Shown here one piece after another: positions 7,572 to 16,088 of a DNA stretch of 51,156 nt. The stretch lies in NCBI GenBank assembly GCA_965656445.1, contig CBFHKO010000014.1, positions 1-51,156 on the forward strand. Reading direction: 5' to 3'. This stretch comes from JAHEJA01 sp965656445 (GTDB lineage Bacteria > Pseudomonadota > Alphaproteobacteria > Rhodobacterales > Rhodobacteraceae). Under the pieces are notes generated by a model, which saw only the letters and a list, made by a program, of their open reading frames with translations, did no database searches and had not been told where the DNA came from. The first letter of the stretch is position 1. Every line of letters starts with the position of its first letter. Both the position numbers and the translations under genes were made by a program.

Positions 7572-9821
7572 ATGAGCAAACTTCCCTCCAAAGCCGAAGT
7601 CCTAGATTGGATTTCCGCGAACCCGACCCTAACGTCCAAACGAGATATCTCCAAAGCTTTTGGGATCAAAGGTGCCGCGCGCATTGATCTAAAGCAGCTC
7701 TTGAAACAGCTTGAGGACGAAGGGCACCTACAAAAACGGTCAAGATCCTATCGTGATCCGGAGCGTCTTGCCCCTGTGTCGGTGTTGCAGATGATGCATC
7801 CAACCAGCGATGGTGATCTGTTTGCGCGGCCCGTCGAATGGCACGGAAGCGGTGAAGAGCCTCTGGTCCTTATGGTTTTGAAACCAACTGATCCTGCTGT
7901 GGGCTATGGGGATCGCGCATTGTGCAAATTGGTCGAAGTGTCCGGTGAGGCGTTTCAATATGAGGCGCGGATCATTCGACGGATTGGTCAAAGCCAAACC
8001 CGTGTCTTGGGCGTGTTTCGCAAAACCGCAGAAGGCGGGCGCATTGTTCCGATTGATAAGTCTGGCAAAGAGTGGCTCGTCCCCGAACATGCAACGAATG
8101 ATGCCAAGGATGGCGAATTGGTCGAGGCACAACAGAGCGGTCCCAAGGGTCGTATGGGGTTAGCCCGCGCCAAAGTGGTCGAGCGTTTGGGCGATCCCTC
8201 CCAACCCAAAGCCGTATCCTTGATTGCAATTCATCAGCATAACATTCCCGATGATTTCCCCTCCGACGTTATTGACGGAGCAGAGCGCCATGAGGCCGCG
8301 GGCCTAAAAGGACGCGAAGATTTTCGTGATGTGCCGCTCGTCACCATTGATCCGCATGATGCGCGTGATCATGATGATGCCTGCTATGCCCATGCGGATG
8401 AGGCCGAAGATAATGTGGGCGGTCATGTGATCTGGGTCGCGATTGCGGATGTAGCACATTACGTCACTCCAGACAGCGCCCTTGATCGCGAAGCGTGGAA
8501 GCGCGGCAATTCCAGCTATTTCCCTGATCGCGTTGTTCCGATGTTGCCGGATCGACTATCAGGTGATCTCTGTTCATTGCACGAACATGTGGAACGCGCT
8601 TGTATCGCGGTTCGGATGCGGATCAATGCCGAAGGCGAAAAGATAGATCACAGCTTTCATCGGGGTTTGATGAAATCAGCGGCCTCCCTCAATTACGAAG
8701 AGGTCCAAGCCGCCGTTGATGGGCACGTAAATGACAAGGTTTCCCCCTTGTTAGAGACTGTTATTCGCCCCCTTTACGCCGCTTATGAAGCGCTGGTCCA
8801 GGCGCGGGAAAAACGGCAACCACTTGAGCTTGACCTGCCTGAGCGCAAAATCGTTCTGACAGAAGACGGCAAAGTGGCCTCGGTCAATTTCAAGGATCGC
8901 TTGGACGCGCACCGCTTGATTGAGGAATTTATGATCCTTGCGAATGTGGCCGCTGCTGAGACCTTGATTGCTAAGAAATCACAGCTCTTGTTCCGCGTTC
9001 ACGAAGAACCCTCACAAGACAAGCTAGACGCCTTGCGCGAGGTGGCGCAAGCCTCTGGTTTGGTCTTGGCCAAGGGACAGGTTCTACAGACGCGCCATTT
9101 GAACAAACTCCTGCGCGCGGCGACGGATACCCCCGAAGCTGAGTTGATCAATATGTCGACATTGCGCTCTATGACCCAAGCCTACTATAGCCCTGTGAAT
9201 TTCGGGCACTTTGGTCTGGCCTTGAAAAACTATGCGCATTTTACGTCCCCCATTCGTCGCTATTCCGATTTGATCGTTCACCGCGCTTTGGTGTCGTCCC
9301 ATGGATGGGGCAAAGACGGGCTAAGTGTTGCGGAAATCGAACGGCTGGACGACACAGCGAAACATATTTCCGAAACTGAGCGGCGGTCTATGTTAGCGGA
9401 GCGCGATACAACGGATCGCTATCTTGCGGCCTATCTATCTGAGCGAACAGGCGAGGAATTCACAGGGCGCATTAGTGGCATCGCGAAATTCGGGGTCTTT
9501 GTCAAAATTGATGATAGTGGCGCGGATGGGATTGTCCCTATTCGAACGTTGGGGCGCGAGTATTTCCATTATGATGCCCAGACCAATACCTTGATGGGCT
9601 CTGATTCAGGTATGTTCATAAAGCTAGGTCAACGTGTCACCGTCCGCTTGACCGAAGCAGAACCTGTGGCAGGCGGCATCGCCTTTGAATTGCTCTCGAT
9701 TGAGGATGCCGCGCTTCCAAAAGGACCGCGCAAGTTTTCCAAGGGGGCAAAACGCAAGCTTACCAAACACAAGCGCAGAACAGACAAGATCAAGCGTCAG
9801 GTCAAACGCAAGGCGCGATGA
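7572..9821 (+). CDS. rnr: Ribonuclease R
   Basis: The 749-residue processive 3'-5' exoribonuclease degrades structured RNA. In order: an N-terminal helix-turn-helix-like segment (about residues 1-60), cold-shock domains, the RNB catalytic domain with DPHDARDHDDACY near residue 260 supplying the Mg-binding aspartates, and a C-terminal S1 domain (EEFTGRISGIAKFGVFVKI) ending in a Lys/Arg-rich tail. The order and length fit RNase R rather than RNase II. The start at ATG 7572 gives MSKLPSKAEVLDWI. The stop overlaps the next start as ATGA. Confidence 0.96.
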   Translation: MSKLPSKAEVLDWISANPTLTSKRDISKAFGIKGAARIDLKQLLKQLEDEGHLQKRSRSYRDPERLAPVSVLQMMHPTSDGDLFARPVEWHGSGEEPLVLMVLKPTDPAVGYGDRALCKLVEVSGEAFQYEARIIRRIGQSQTRVLGVFRKTAEGGRIVPIDKSGKEWLVPEHATNDAKDGELVEAQQSGPKGRMGLARAKVVERLGDPSQPKAVSLIAIHQHNIPDDFPSDVIDGAERHEAAGLKGREDFRDVPLVTIDPHDARDHDDACYAHADEAEDNVGGHVIWVAIADVAHYVTPDSALDREAWKRGNSSYFPDRVVPMLPDRLSGDLCSLHEHVERACIAVRMRINAEGEKIDHSFHRGLMKSAASLNYEEVQAAVDGHVNDKVSPLLETVIRPLYAAYEALVQAREKRQPLELDLPERKIVLTEDGKVASVNFKDRLDAHRLIEEFMILANVAAAETLIAKKSQLLFRVHEEPSQDKLDALREVAQASGLVLAKGQVLQTRHLNKLLRAATDTPEAELINMSTLRSMTQAYYSPVNFGHFGLALKNYAHFTSPIRRYSDLIVHRALVSSHGWGKDGLSVAEIERLDDTAKHISETERRSMLAERDTTDRYLAAYLSERTGEEFTGRISGIAKFGVFVKIDDSGADGIVPIRTLGREYFHYDAQTNTLMGSDSGMFIKLGQRVTVRLTEAEPVAGGIAFELLSIEDAALPKGPRKFSKGAKRKLTKHKRRTDKIKRQVKRKAR

Positions 9822-10885
9822 CGGAGGGGGCGTTTCATACGTGGTGCCAAGCGCGCGGCATTCAGGCCAACTATCGCGAGGATGTGATTGAAAAAGATCG
9901 CTCACAGGCGGAATTTACTCTAACGCTTGCGCAGTATTTGGATCGTGTTTTGACTGAGGACCGTGAAAGCACGGGTCAAGCCATGTTGGTCCGCTTTGAG
10001 TGTGAGTTGACGCAAATGTCCGACCGCTTTGGCGTGGACCCAGCGGTGATCGTAGCAGTCTGGGGCGTTGAAACCAACTATGGACAGATGATGGGGGACA
10101 TACCTGTGATTGATGCCTTGGCAACCTTGGCCTTCGATGGTCGCCGCGCGGCTTTGTTTAACGATCAGCTTGACGCGTTTTTGCCTTTGTTAGACACTGA
10201 TATTGAGGTTTCAAACATCAAAGGAAGTTGGGCCGGTGCCTTTGGTCATACTCAGTTCATGCCCACCTCTTATCGTGATTTCGCAACCACCTTTTCCGGT
10301 GAGGGGATCGCGAATTTATGGGGAGCATCGCCCCTAGATGCGCTCGCGTCGAGCGGTAATTATTTGCGATGCCATAACTGGGCAAAGGACGCTGCTTGGG
10401 GGCAAGAGGTCCCTGTTCCAGATGGATTTGATCACACGCAACTTGGACGGCAGATCACGAAATCCGCGGACGCGTGGCGCGCTTTGGGTGTGGCGACAGA
10501 CTTGGAACAGGATGCCCTGTCTTTGATCCTGCCAATGGGGATTACTGGTCCTGCGTTCTTGGTGGGTGCGAATTTCGCCTGTGTTGAAACCTATAATCGT
10601 TCGGAAACATATGTCTTTGCGGTCTGCTTGTTAGCGGATGCGATTTCTGGCCGTGCAGAGCCACCCCAATGGCCTACGGATCATCGCGCGTTGTTACGCG
10701 CCGATCGCATTGCCTTGCAAGAGGGGTTAACGCGTCAAGGATTTGATACCTTTGGGGCCGATGGCATTTTTGGGCCCAATACCTATGCGGCCCTGCGCGC
10801 TTATCAAGCAGCGCAAGGCCTTGTTCCTGATGGATACCCGTCCTTTGATGTGTTGAACAGGCTGATGGATCAGCCTTCGCCGTAA
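9818..10885 (+). CDS. MltB-type lytic murein transglycosylase with peptidoglycan-binding domain
   Basis: The 355-residue GH103-type protein cleaves the MurNAc-GlcNAc bond to give 1,6-anhydroMurNAc. Glu85 in AVWGVETNYGQ is the expected catalytic acid, and WAGAFGHTQFMPTSY is the typical substrate-site block. Residues about 290-350 form a PG_binding_1 domain (GADGIFGPNTYAALRAYQ). The start ATG 9818 overlaps the rnr stop, but the N-terminus (MTEGAFHTWCQARGIQ) has no signal peptide or lipobox, although the enzyme class works in the periplasm. No better upstream start is visible in this frame. Its last 16 bp overlap the convergent ALDH gene. Confidence 0.88.
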   Translation: MTEGAFHTWCQARGIQANYREDVIEKDRSQAEFTLTLAQYLDRVLTEDRESTGQAMLVRFECELTQMSDRFGVDPAVIVAVWGVETNYGQMMGDIPVIDALATLAFDGRRAALFNDQLDAFLPLLDTDIEVSNIKGSWAGAFGHTQFMPTSYRDFATTFSGEGIANLWGASPLDALASSGNYLRCHNWAKDAAWGQEVPVPDGFDHTQLGRQITKSADAWRALGVATDLEQDALSLILPMGITGPAFLVGANFACVETYNRSETYVFAVCLLADAISGRAEPPQWPTDHRALLRADRIALQEGLTRQGFDTFGADGIFGPNTYAALRAYQAAQGLVPDGYPSFDVLNRLMDQPSP

Positions 10886-13215
10886 GGGATCCAGACGGTT
10901 TTTACCTCGGTTGCCGCGTTCAGGAATGTTTTTCCTTGGGCATCTAATGAGGTCCAATCAGGGTTGTTGCCATGATTAACCCAAGTCCGTTTCAAATTCG
11001 TGGCCGACCCATGTTCGATAGCCTTGGAAATGTCCGAGGAAGAAAAGCTCCACACCGCGTCGATATCCATATGTTGCGCCATAGTATCGGCCAAGGCAGC
11101 ATGTGATCCCGTTATGATATTGACCACACCAGCAGGCACGTCGGAAGTGTCCAGAACCTGATAGAATTCAGTTGCGGTCAAGGGGAAGGGCTCGGATGCC
11201 ACCAAAATCACCCTGTTCCCCATGGCGATGGCAGGAGCCATGACAGAGATCAATCCCAAGAGGGGGCTTTCGTCTGGGCAAAAGGCACCGATGACACCCA
11301 AGGGTTCGTTCATGGCAAGGGTCGCGCCGCGTAGTGGTGTGTTGCAAACGCGACCATCAAATTTGTCCGCCCATGCCCCGTAGGTAAAGAGACGATCAAT
11401 GGCACAGTTGACCTCTGATTGTCCTGTTGTGTTCCCTGTCATGGCGTCAATGCGCTGGGCGAACTCATCGCCGCGTGCTGATAGATTTTCCGCGATATAG
11501 TACAGGATTTGCGCGCGAAGGTGGCCTGTTGTGCCGGACCAGCCAGAGGCGGCTTGGGCCGCTTCGACCGCGTTGCGAATATCCTTTTTGCTGCCGTTTG
11601 GCACATGGCTCAGGAAGTGACCATTCGCCCCGTAGATAGGCCGCGAATACCCACTGTCGGGTCGCGATTGTTTGCCGCCGATATACAATTTCGCTGTGCG
11701 ATCTAGGCTCACATCCCCTGTATTAGATCCTGTTTTTGGCTCGATCAAGGCAATCGGATGCGAGGTTGTTGTCGGTTTGGTGTAGGCACGCAGCCCTTCC
11801 CAACCACCTTCGCGACCGAACCCGCTTTCGCGCATTCCGCCGAACCCTGCAGAGGCGTCAAACATATTGGTGCCATTGATCCAGATCACGCCCGCTTTGA
11901 GCTTGGGCGCAAGGCCAAGGCACAGGTTGACGTTCTCGCTCCAAACAGAAGCGGCAAGCCCGTAGCGCGTGTTATTGGCGACTTGAACCGCCTCGGAGGG
12001 TGTCCGGAACGTCATGGATACCAAAACGGGGCCAAAGATTTCCTCTTGCATCAAGGGATCAGCCGAGCCCAACCCAGTGATCAAAGTCGGAGGGTAAAAG
12101 CATCCGTCCTGTGTGGAAATGTTCGCTTGATAACATTCACCTGTTGTACAGCCATCGACCATAGTTTGGATGCGTTCTCGTTGAACGGGATCTACAATCG
12201 CGCCCATGTCGATTGATTTATCCAATGGATCCCCAATCCGCAGTGTGTCCATACGCGCCTTGAGCTTGGTATAGAATTTATCCGCGATGCCTTCTTGAAC
12301 CAAGAGGCGCGATCCTGCACAGCAAACTTGACCTTGGTTAAACCAGATGGCGTCCACGACACCTTCAATGGCGCTGTCAATATCGGCGTCCTCAAACACA
12401 ATAAACGGCGATTTCCCACCGAGTTCGAGGGTTAAAGCCTTGCCAGTGCCAGCAGTCGTTTGGCGGATCAAGCGACCGACATCCGTCGATCCCGTAAAGG
12501 CAATTTTGTTGATGTCCGTATGATTGGTGATCATTTCACCAACGTCGCCGTCACCGGTTACAATGTTGACCACGCCCTTGGGAACGCCGGCTTCTTGGCA
12601 AATCTCGGCAAATAATAGCGCGGTGAGGGACGTATATTCGGCAGGCTTGAGAACAACTGTGTTCCCCATCGCCAAAGCAGGTGCAATTTTCCATGCCAAC
12701 ATCAAGAGGGGAAAGTTCCACGGAATGATTTGACCGCAAACCCCAATTGGTTGGGCATCAGGTAACTCGGAGGGCATCAATTGCGCCATGCCTGCGTGAT
12801 AATAGAAATGGCGCTGGGCGAGTGGGATATCGATATCACGAGATTCCCGAATGGGTTTGCCGTTGTCCAAGGTTTCCAAAACCGCAAAGAGCCGTGCATG
12901 CTTCTGAAGCAATCGCGCCAGTGCATAAAGCACCTTTGCACGTCCATGCGCCCCAAGTGACCACCAGTCAGATTGCGCCTTTTTGGCGGCCTGAACTGCG
13001 GCGTCAATGTCGGCTTGGGTTGCTTGGCTCACTGTTGCAAGGGGTTCGCCTGTTGCAGGGTTGCGCGTGTCGAACCCTGTTCCAGCCTCGGTGAAAGCTC
13101 CATTGATATAGTGTCCAAACTGGCCATTATGCGAAGCAATCCAATCCAAAGCGGCCTTGGGGGATTCTGGGGCTGTTCCATAGTCCATGGTGTCAAAAAT
13201 CTCTTGTATCGTCAT
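10870..13215 (-). CDS. ALDH16-type aldehyde dehydrogenase (complete plus partial ALDH domain)
   Basis: The 781-residue protein has a full aldehyde dehydrogenase module (about residues 25-490): IPWNFPLLMLAWKIAPALA, LELGGKSPF (general-base Glu) and FNQGQVCCAGSRL (catalytic Cys near residue 300). A second ALDH-like region (about 500-781) keeps the coenzyme-domain fold (EPLGVIGAFCPDESPLLGL, VVNIITG) but ends before any catalytic domain and has no catalytic Cys. This is the ALDH16 architecture, and bacterial ALDH16 is known from a Loktanella. It lies 9 bp downstream of deoC, so it may oxidise acetaldehyde or another aldehyde from that pathway; substrate is inferred. Confidence 0.9.
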   Translation of the reverse strand: MTIQEIFDTMDYGTAPESPKAALDWIASHNGQFGHYINGAFTEAGTGFDTRNPATGEPLATVSQATQADIDAAVQAAKKAQSDWWSLGAHGRAKVLYALARLLQKHARLFAVLETLDNGKPIRESRDIDIPLAQRHFYYHAGMAQLMPSELPDAQPIGVCGQIIPWNFPLLMLAWKIAPALAMGNTVVLKPAEYTSLTALLFAEICQEAGVPKGVVNIVTGDGDVGEMITNHTDINKIAFTGSTDVGRLIRQTTAGTGKALTLELGGKSPFIVFEDADIDSAIEGVVDAIWFNQGQVCCAGSRLLVQEGIADKFYTKLKARMDTLRIGDPLDKSIDMGAIVDPVQRERIQTMVDGCTTGECYQANISTQDGCFYPPTLITGLGSADPLMQEEIFGPVLVSMTFRTPSEAVQVANNTRYGLAASVWSENVNLCLGLAPKLKAGVIWINGTNMFDASAGFGGMRESGFGREGGWEGLRAYTKPTTTSHPIALIEPKTGSNTGDVSLDRTAKLYIGGKQSRPDSGYSRPIYGANGHFLSHVPNGSKKDIRNAVEAAQAASGWSGTTGHLRAQILYYIAENLSARGDEFAQRIDAMTGNTTGQSEVNCAIDRLFTYGAWADKFDGRVCNTPLRGATLAMNEPLGVIGAFCPDESPLLGLISVMAPAIAMGNRVILVASEPFPLTATEFYQVLDTSDVPAGVVNIITGSHAALADTMAQHMDIDAVWSFSSSDISKAIEHGSATNLKRTWVNHGNNPDWTSLDAQGKTFLNAATEVKTVWIPYGEG

Positions 13216-13224
13216 GTCTTTATC

Positions 13225-14193
13225 CTAACCCAAAGCGTGGCGGTTGGCGGCGGAGTATGCGCCCGTCACATGGTGTTCGAGTTGTCGTTCAATATCCCCA
13301 AGCAAGCTAGAGGCACCAAAGCGGAACAGCTCTGGGCGTAACCAGTCATTCCCAAGCTCTTCTTTTATGAGGCTGAGATAAACAAGCGAGTCTTTGGCCT
13401 TGGAGATACCGCCAGCAGGCTTGTAGCCAACGCGGAACCCTGTGGCGTTGAAATAGTCACGAATGGCGCGCACCATAACCAAGGATACAGGCAAGGTGGC
13501 GTTCACGCTTTCTTTGCCTGTCGAGGTCTTGATGAAATCGGCTCCTGCCATCATGCAAACCAGTGAGGCGCGCGCGACATTGCGGAGGCTGCCGAGTTCA
13601 CCTGTAGCTAGGATGGCTTTGACATGCGCCTCACCACAGGCCGCGCGAAAGGCTTTCATTTCGTCATAGAGCGCTTGCCAATTTCCTGTGAGGACATGGC
13701 GGCGTGAAATGACGATATCAATCTCTTGGGCGCCTTCTGCGACGCTTGCTTCGATTTCTGCCACGCGCAGTGGAAACGGCGAAAGACCCGCAGGAAATCC
13801 AGTGGACACAGCTGCAACTGGAATGTCTGTTCCACGAAGCGCCTCAAGAGCAGGGGCAATCATATCGTGATAAACACAAACAGCCCCTGTTGTGATCGCA
13901 GGCATGCCCATGGCGTCCAGAAGGTCTTGGCGAACAGGTGATTTTGCCTTGGCACAGAGCCGCTGCACGCGCGCGGGTGTGTCGTCGCCCGACAGAGTGG
14001 TCAGGTCGATAAGGGTAATGGCCTTCAGGAGCCAAGCGGCTTGAAACTCCTTTTTAACGGACCGACGTGCTGCAAATCCAGCGGCCCGCCGCTCAATGGC
14101 GGATGTATTGGCCTGTGAGGACAGAACCCAATCCAGATCGAGCGCCATTCCTGGATTTCGGGGAATTGATCCCAGAGAAGAGTGATGTGTCAT
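13225..14193 (-). CDS. deoC: Deoxyribose-phosphate aldolase
   Basis: The 322-residue class I aldolase cleaves 2-deoxyribose-5-phosphate to glyceraldehyde-3-phosphate and acetaldehyde. The Schiff-base Lys is Lys222 in GADFIKTSTGKE; VKAILATGEL and EIDIVISRRHVLTG are further conserved blocks. It is the longer DeoC subgroup, with about 60 extra N-terminal residues before LIDLTTLSGDDT. ATG 14193 (MTHHSSLG) is preferred to the frame's earlier start at 14247. It probably forms an operon with the ALDH16 gene 9 bp downstream and diverges from sitA. Confidence 0.94.
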   Translation of the reverse strand: MTHHSSLGSIPRNPGMALDLDWVLSSQANTSAIERRAAGFAARRSVKKEFQAAWLLKAITLIDLTTLSGDDTPARVQRLCAKAKSPVRQDLLDAMGMPAITTGAVCVYHDMIAPALEALRGTDIPVAAVSTGFPAGLSPFPLRVAEIEASVAEGAQEIDIVISRRHVLTGNWQALYDEMKAFRAACGEAHVKAILATGELGSLRNVARASLVCMMAGADFIKTSTGKESVNATLPVSLVMVRAIRDYFNATGFRVGYKPAGGISKAKDSLVYLSLIKEELGNDWLRPELFRFGASSLLGDIERQLEHHVTGAYSAANRHALG

Positions 14194-14270
14194 GTCTAAC
14201 CTAATGCACTTAAACTTGTCTAAACCCTGACACGCCCTTTGCGGCAAGGCAAGATCGTTCGGGCAAACTT

Positions 14271-14291
14271 AATTGCGAATAATTCGCAATT
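14271..14291. promoter_or_regulatory. Mur-like (Fur-family) operator upstream of sitABCD
   Basis: AATTGCGAA (14271-14279) and TTCGCAATT (14283-14291) form a perfect 9-bp inverted repeat with a TAA spacer. The core TGCGAATAATTCGCA fits the alphaproteobacterial Mur (manganese-sensing Fur homologue) box as I recall it. It ends 3 bp before a likely -35, so bound repressor would block RNA polymerase on the sit operon. The regulator itself is not in this window. Confidence 0.7.
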
Positions 14292-14294
14292 GCA

Positions 14295-14322
14295 TTGACT
14301 CTGAATACGCACAGTCTATGTT
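14295..14322 (+). promoter_or_regulatory. Putative sigma70 promoter of sitABCD
   Basis: TTGACT at 14295-14300, a 16-bp spacer, and TATGTT at 14317-14322. It begins just after the palindromic operator and ends 26 bp before the sitA start. Match quality is moderate. Confidence 0.5.
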
Positions 14323-14348
14323 TTGATCAAACCAAAAGGGATAGGTTG

Positions 14349-15302
14349 ATGTTTACCCGTCGAAATTTTACAAAATTGGTCCTGACAGCTCCGATGATCT
14401 CTGCACTGCCTGCATTGGCTCAGGATCGGTTAACCGTTGTTGCAACGACAAGCATGTTGGCGGATTTGGTTCGCGCAATTGGTCAGGATTCAGTCGACGT
14501 AAAAGGTCTCATGGGGCCAGGGGTCGACCCGCATTCCTACCGTCACACGCCCAGCGCGATTATGTCGATGACGCAGGCTGATTTGACCATTCGTCATGGG
14601 TTAGAGCTAGAAATGCAAATGGCGAGCTTCTTTGATAAATTGGAACGTCGGCGTCCTGTCATGGCCGCGACTAACGGGATCGATACGGACGCATTGTTGC
14701 CCTACGCGGTTGGATCAGACCGATTTGACCCACATGTTTGGATGGACCCCAGTCTTTGGATCGAGGTTGCCCAGACTGTGGCAAACGAGCTTATTCAGCG
14801 GCTTCCTGACCAAAGCCCCAGTCTTGAGGCGTCTCTTGACACCTATACTCAAGAGCTTGTTGCGCTGGATGCCTATGCGCGCGCTTGCTTTCAAACCATA
14901 CCGACTGAGTCTCGCGTTCTGGTTACGGCGCATGATGCCTTTGGGTATCTAGGAAAAGCTTATGATATTGAGGTCATTGGCATCCAAGGTATATCCACCA
15001 ATGCCGAGGCAGGTGTGTTTCGGATTACTGAATTGGTGGATGTCTTGGTCGAGAGAAACATCCAAGCGGTCTTTGTCGAAAGTTCCGTATCCTCACGGAA
15101 TTTACAGGCCTTGATCGAAGGCGCCGCTGCACAGGGTCAAACCCTCGCTCTTGGAGGCGAGTTGTTCTCTGATGCGATGGGGGCTGAGGGAACCTATGAG
15201 GGAACCTACCTTGGTATGATCGATCACAACATTACCACCATCACCCGCGCCTTGGGTGGTGAAGCGCCCGAAACGGGTCGCCTTGGAAAGCTAGGTCAAT
15301 AA
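14349..15302 (+). CDS. sitA: Metal ABC transporter substrate-binding protein (SitA/ZnuA family)
   Basis: The 317-residue periplasmic protein begins MFTRRNFTKLVLTAPMISAL and has a signal with twin Arg and an ALA cleavage region near residue 24. Cluster A-1 metal-binding features are His62 in GVDPHSYRHTPS, the His in FDPHVWMDP, and Glu/Asp further on (VFVESSVSS, LGGELFSDAMG). The family binds Mn2+, Fe2+ or Zn2+. There is no His-rich loop, unlike zinc-specific ZnuA, and the Mur-like operator upstream favours manganese. It is first of four tightly packed genes; its TAA directly abuts the ATG of sitB. The frame opens earlier at 14295, but the signal peptide fixes ATG 14349. Confidence 0.88.
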   Translation: MFTRRNFTKLVLTAPMISALPALAQDRLTVVATTSMLADLVRAIGQDSVDVKGLMGPGVDPHSYRHTPSAIMSMTQADLTIRHGLELEMQMASFFDKLERRRPVMAATNGIDTDALLPYAVGSDRFDPHVWMDPSLWIEVAQTVANELIQRLPDQSPSLEASLDTYTQELVALDAYARACFQTIPTESRVLVTAHDAFGYLGKAYDIEVIGIQGISTNAEAGVFRITELVDVLVERNIQAVFVESSVSSRNLQALIEGAAAQGQTLALGGELFSDAMGAEGTYEGTYLGMIDHNITTITRALGGEAPETGRLGKLGQ

Positions 15303-16088
15303 ATGAACGCACAGGGACACATCATCAAGGATCAGGCAGGGGAAAACCCTGTCCTTGGCATTCGTGGTTTAACCGTCTCTTATGGGGCGGAGCCAGCTGT
15401 GTTTTCTGTGGATTTGGACATTTCCCCTGAAACCATGACGGCCATTGTTGGTCCAAATGGTGCGGGTAAATCGACCATGCTAAAGGCCGCAATGGACATC
15501 ATTCCGCGCCTCTCTGGTCAGATTTCATGGTTTGGTGGGTCGCTCACGACTAATCGTGATGCAGTGGCCTATGTTCCACAACGGGCCTCGATTGATTGGG
15601 ATTTCCCTGCGACGGTTCAGGACGTTGTCATGATGGGGCTGTATTCCAAACTTGGTCTTCTGGGGCGGATTAAACGGGATCACAAGGCACGGGTGTCCTC
15701 GGCGCTTGAGCGTGTTGGAATGGTCGATTTTGCCAACCGTCAGATCGGTCAATTATCGGGGGGCCAACAACAACGGGTGTTTTTGGCACGCGCCTTGGTG
15801 CAAGACGCAGATGTTTATCTATTGGATGAACCCTTTGCAGGTGTGGATGCGGCGACCGAAAAAGCGATCATCACTGTCTTGAAAGACCTCCGTTGTGCTG
15901 GAAAAACAGTTGTTGTTGTCCATCATGATTTGGCGACAGTGCCAGATTATTTTGACCAAGTGGTGCTCATCAATAAATCCATTGTTGCCGCAGGCCCGAC
16001 GGCCGATGTCTTTACAACAGATAACTTGCAGGCGGCCTACGGTGGAAAGCTCGCGACATCCCAATTGGATGTGATGGGGCTTGGCTGA
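15303..16088 (+). CDS. sitB: Metal ABC transporter ATP-binding protein
   Basis: The 261-residue ABC ATPase has Walker A GPNGAGKST (residues 50-58), Q-loop YVPQRASIDWDFPATV, signature LSGGQQQR, Walker B VYLLDEPF and switch His in VVVVHHDLATV. The Q-loop sequence with IDWDFP is typical of the manganese/zinc/iron (ABC-3) subgroup. It energises import by the SitC/SitD permeases. Its TGA overlaps the sitC ATG by one base. Confidence 0.92.
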   Translation: MNAQGHIIKDQAGENPVLGIRGLTVSYGAEPAVFSVDLDISPETMTAIVGPNGAGKSTMLKAAMDIIPRLSGQISWFGGSLTTNRDAVAYVPQRASIDWDFPATVQDVVMMGLYSKLGLLGRIKRDHKARVSSALERVGMVDFANRQIGQLSGGQQQRVFLARALVQDADVYLLDEPFAGVDAATEKAIITVLKDLRCAGKTVVVVHHDLATVPDYFDQVVLINKSIVAAGPTADVFTTDNLQAAYGGKLATSQLDVMGLG

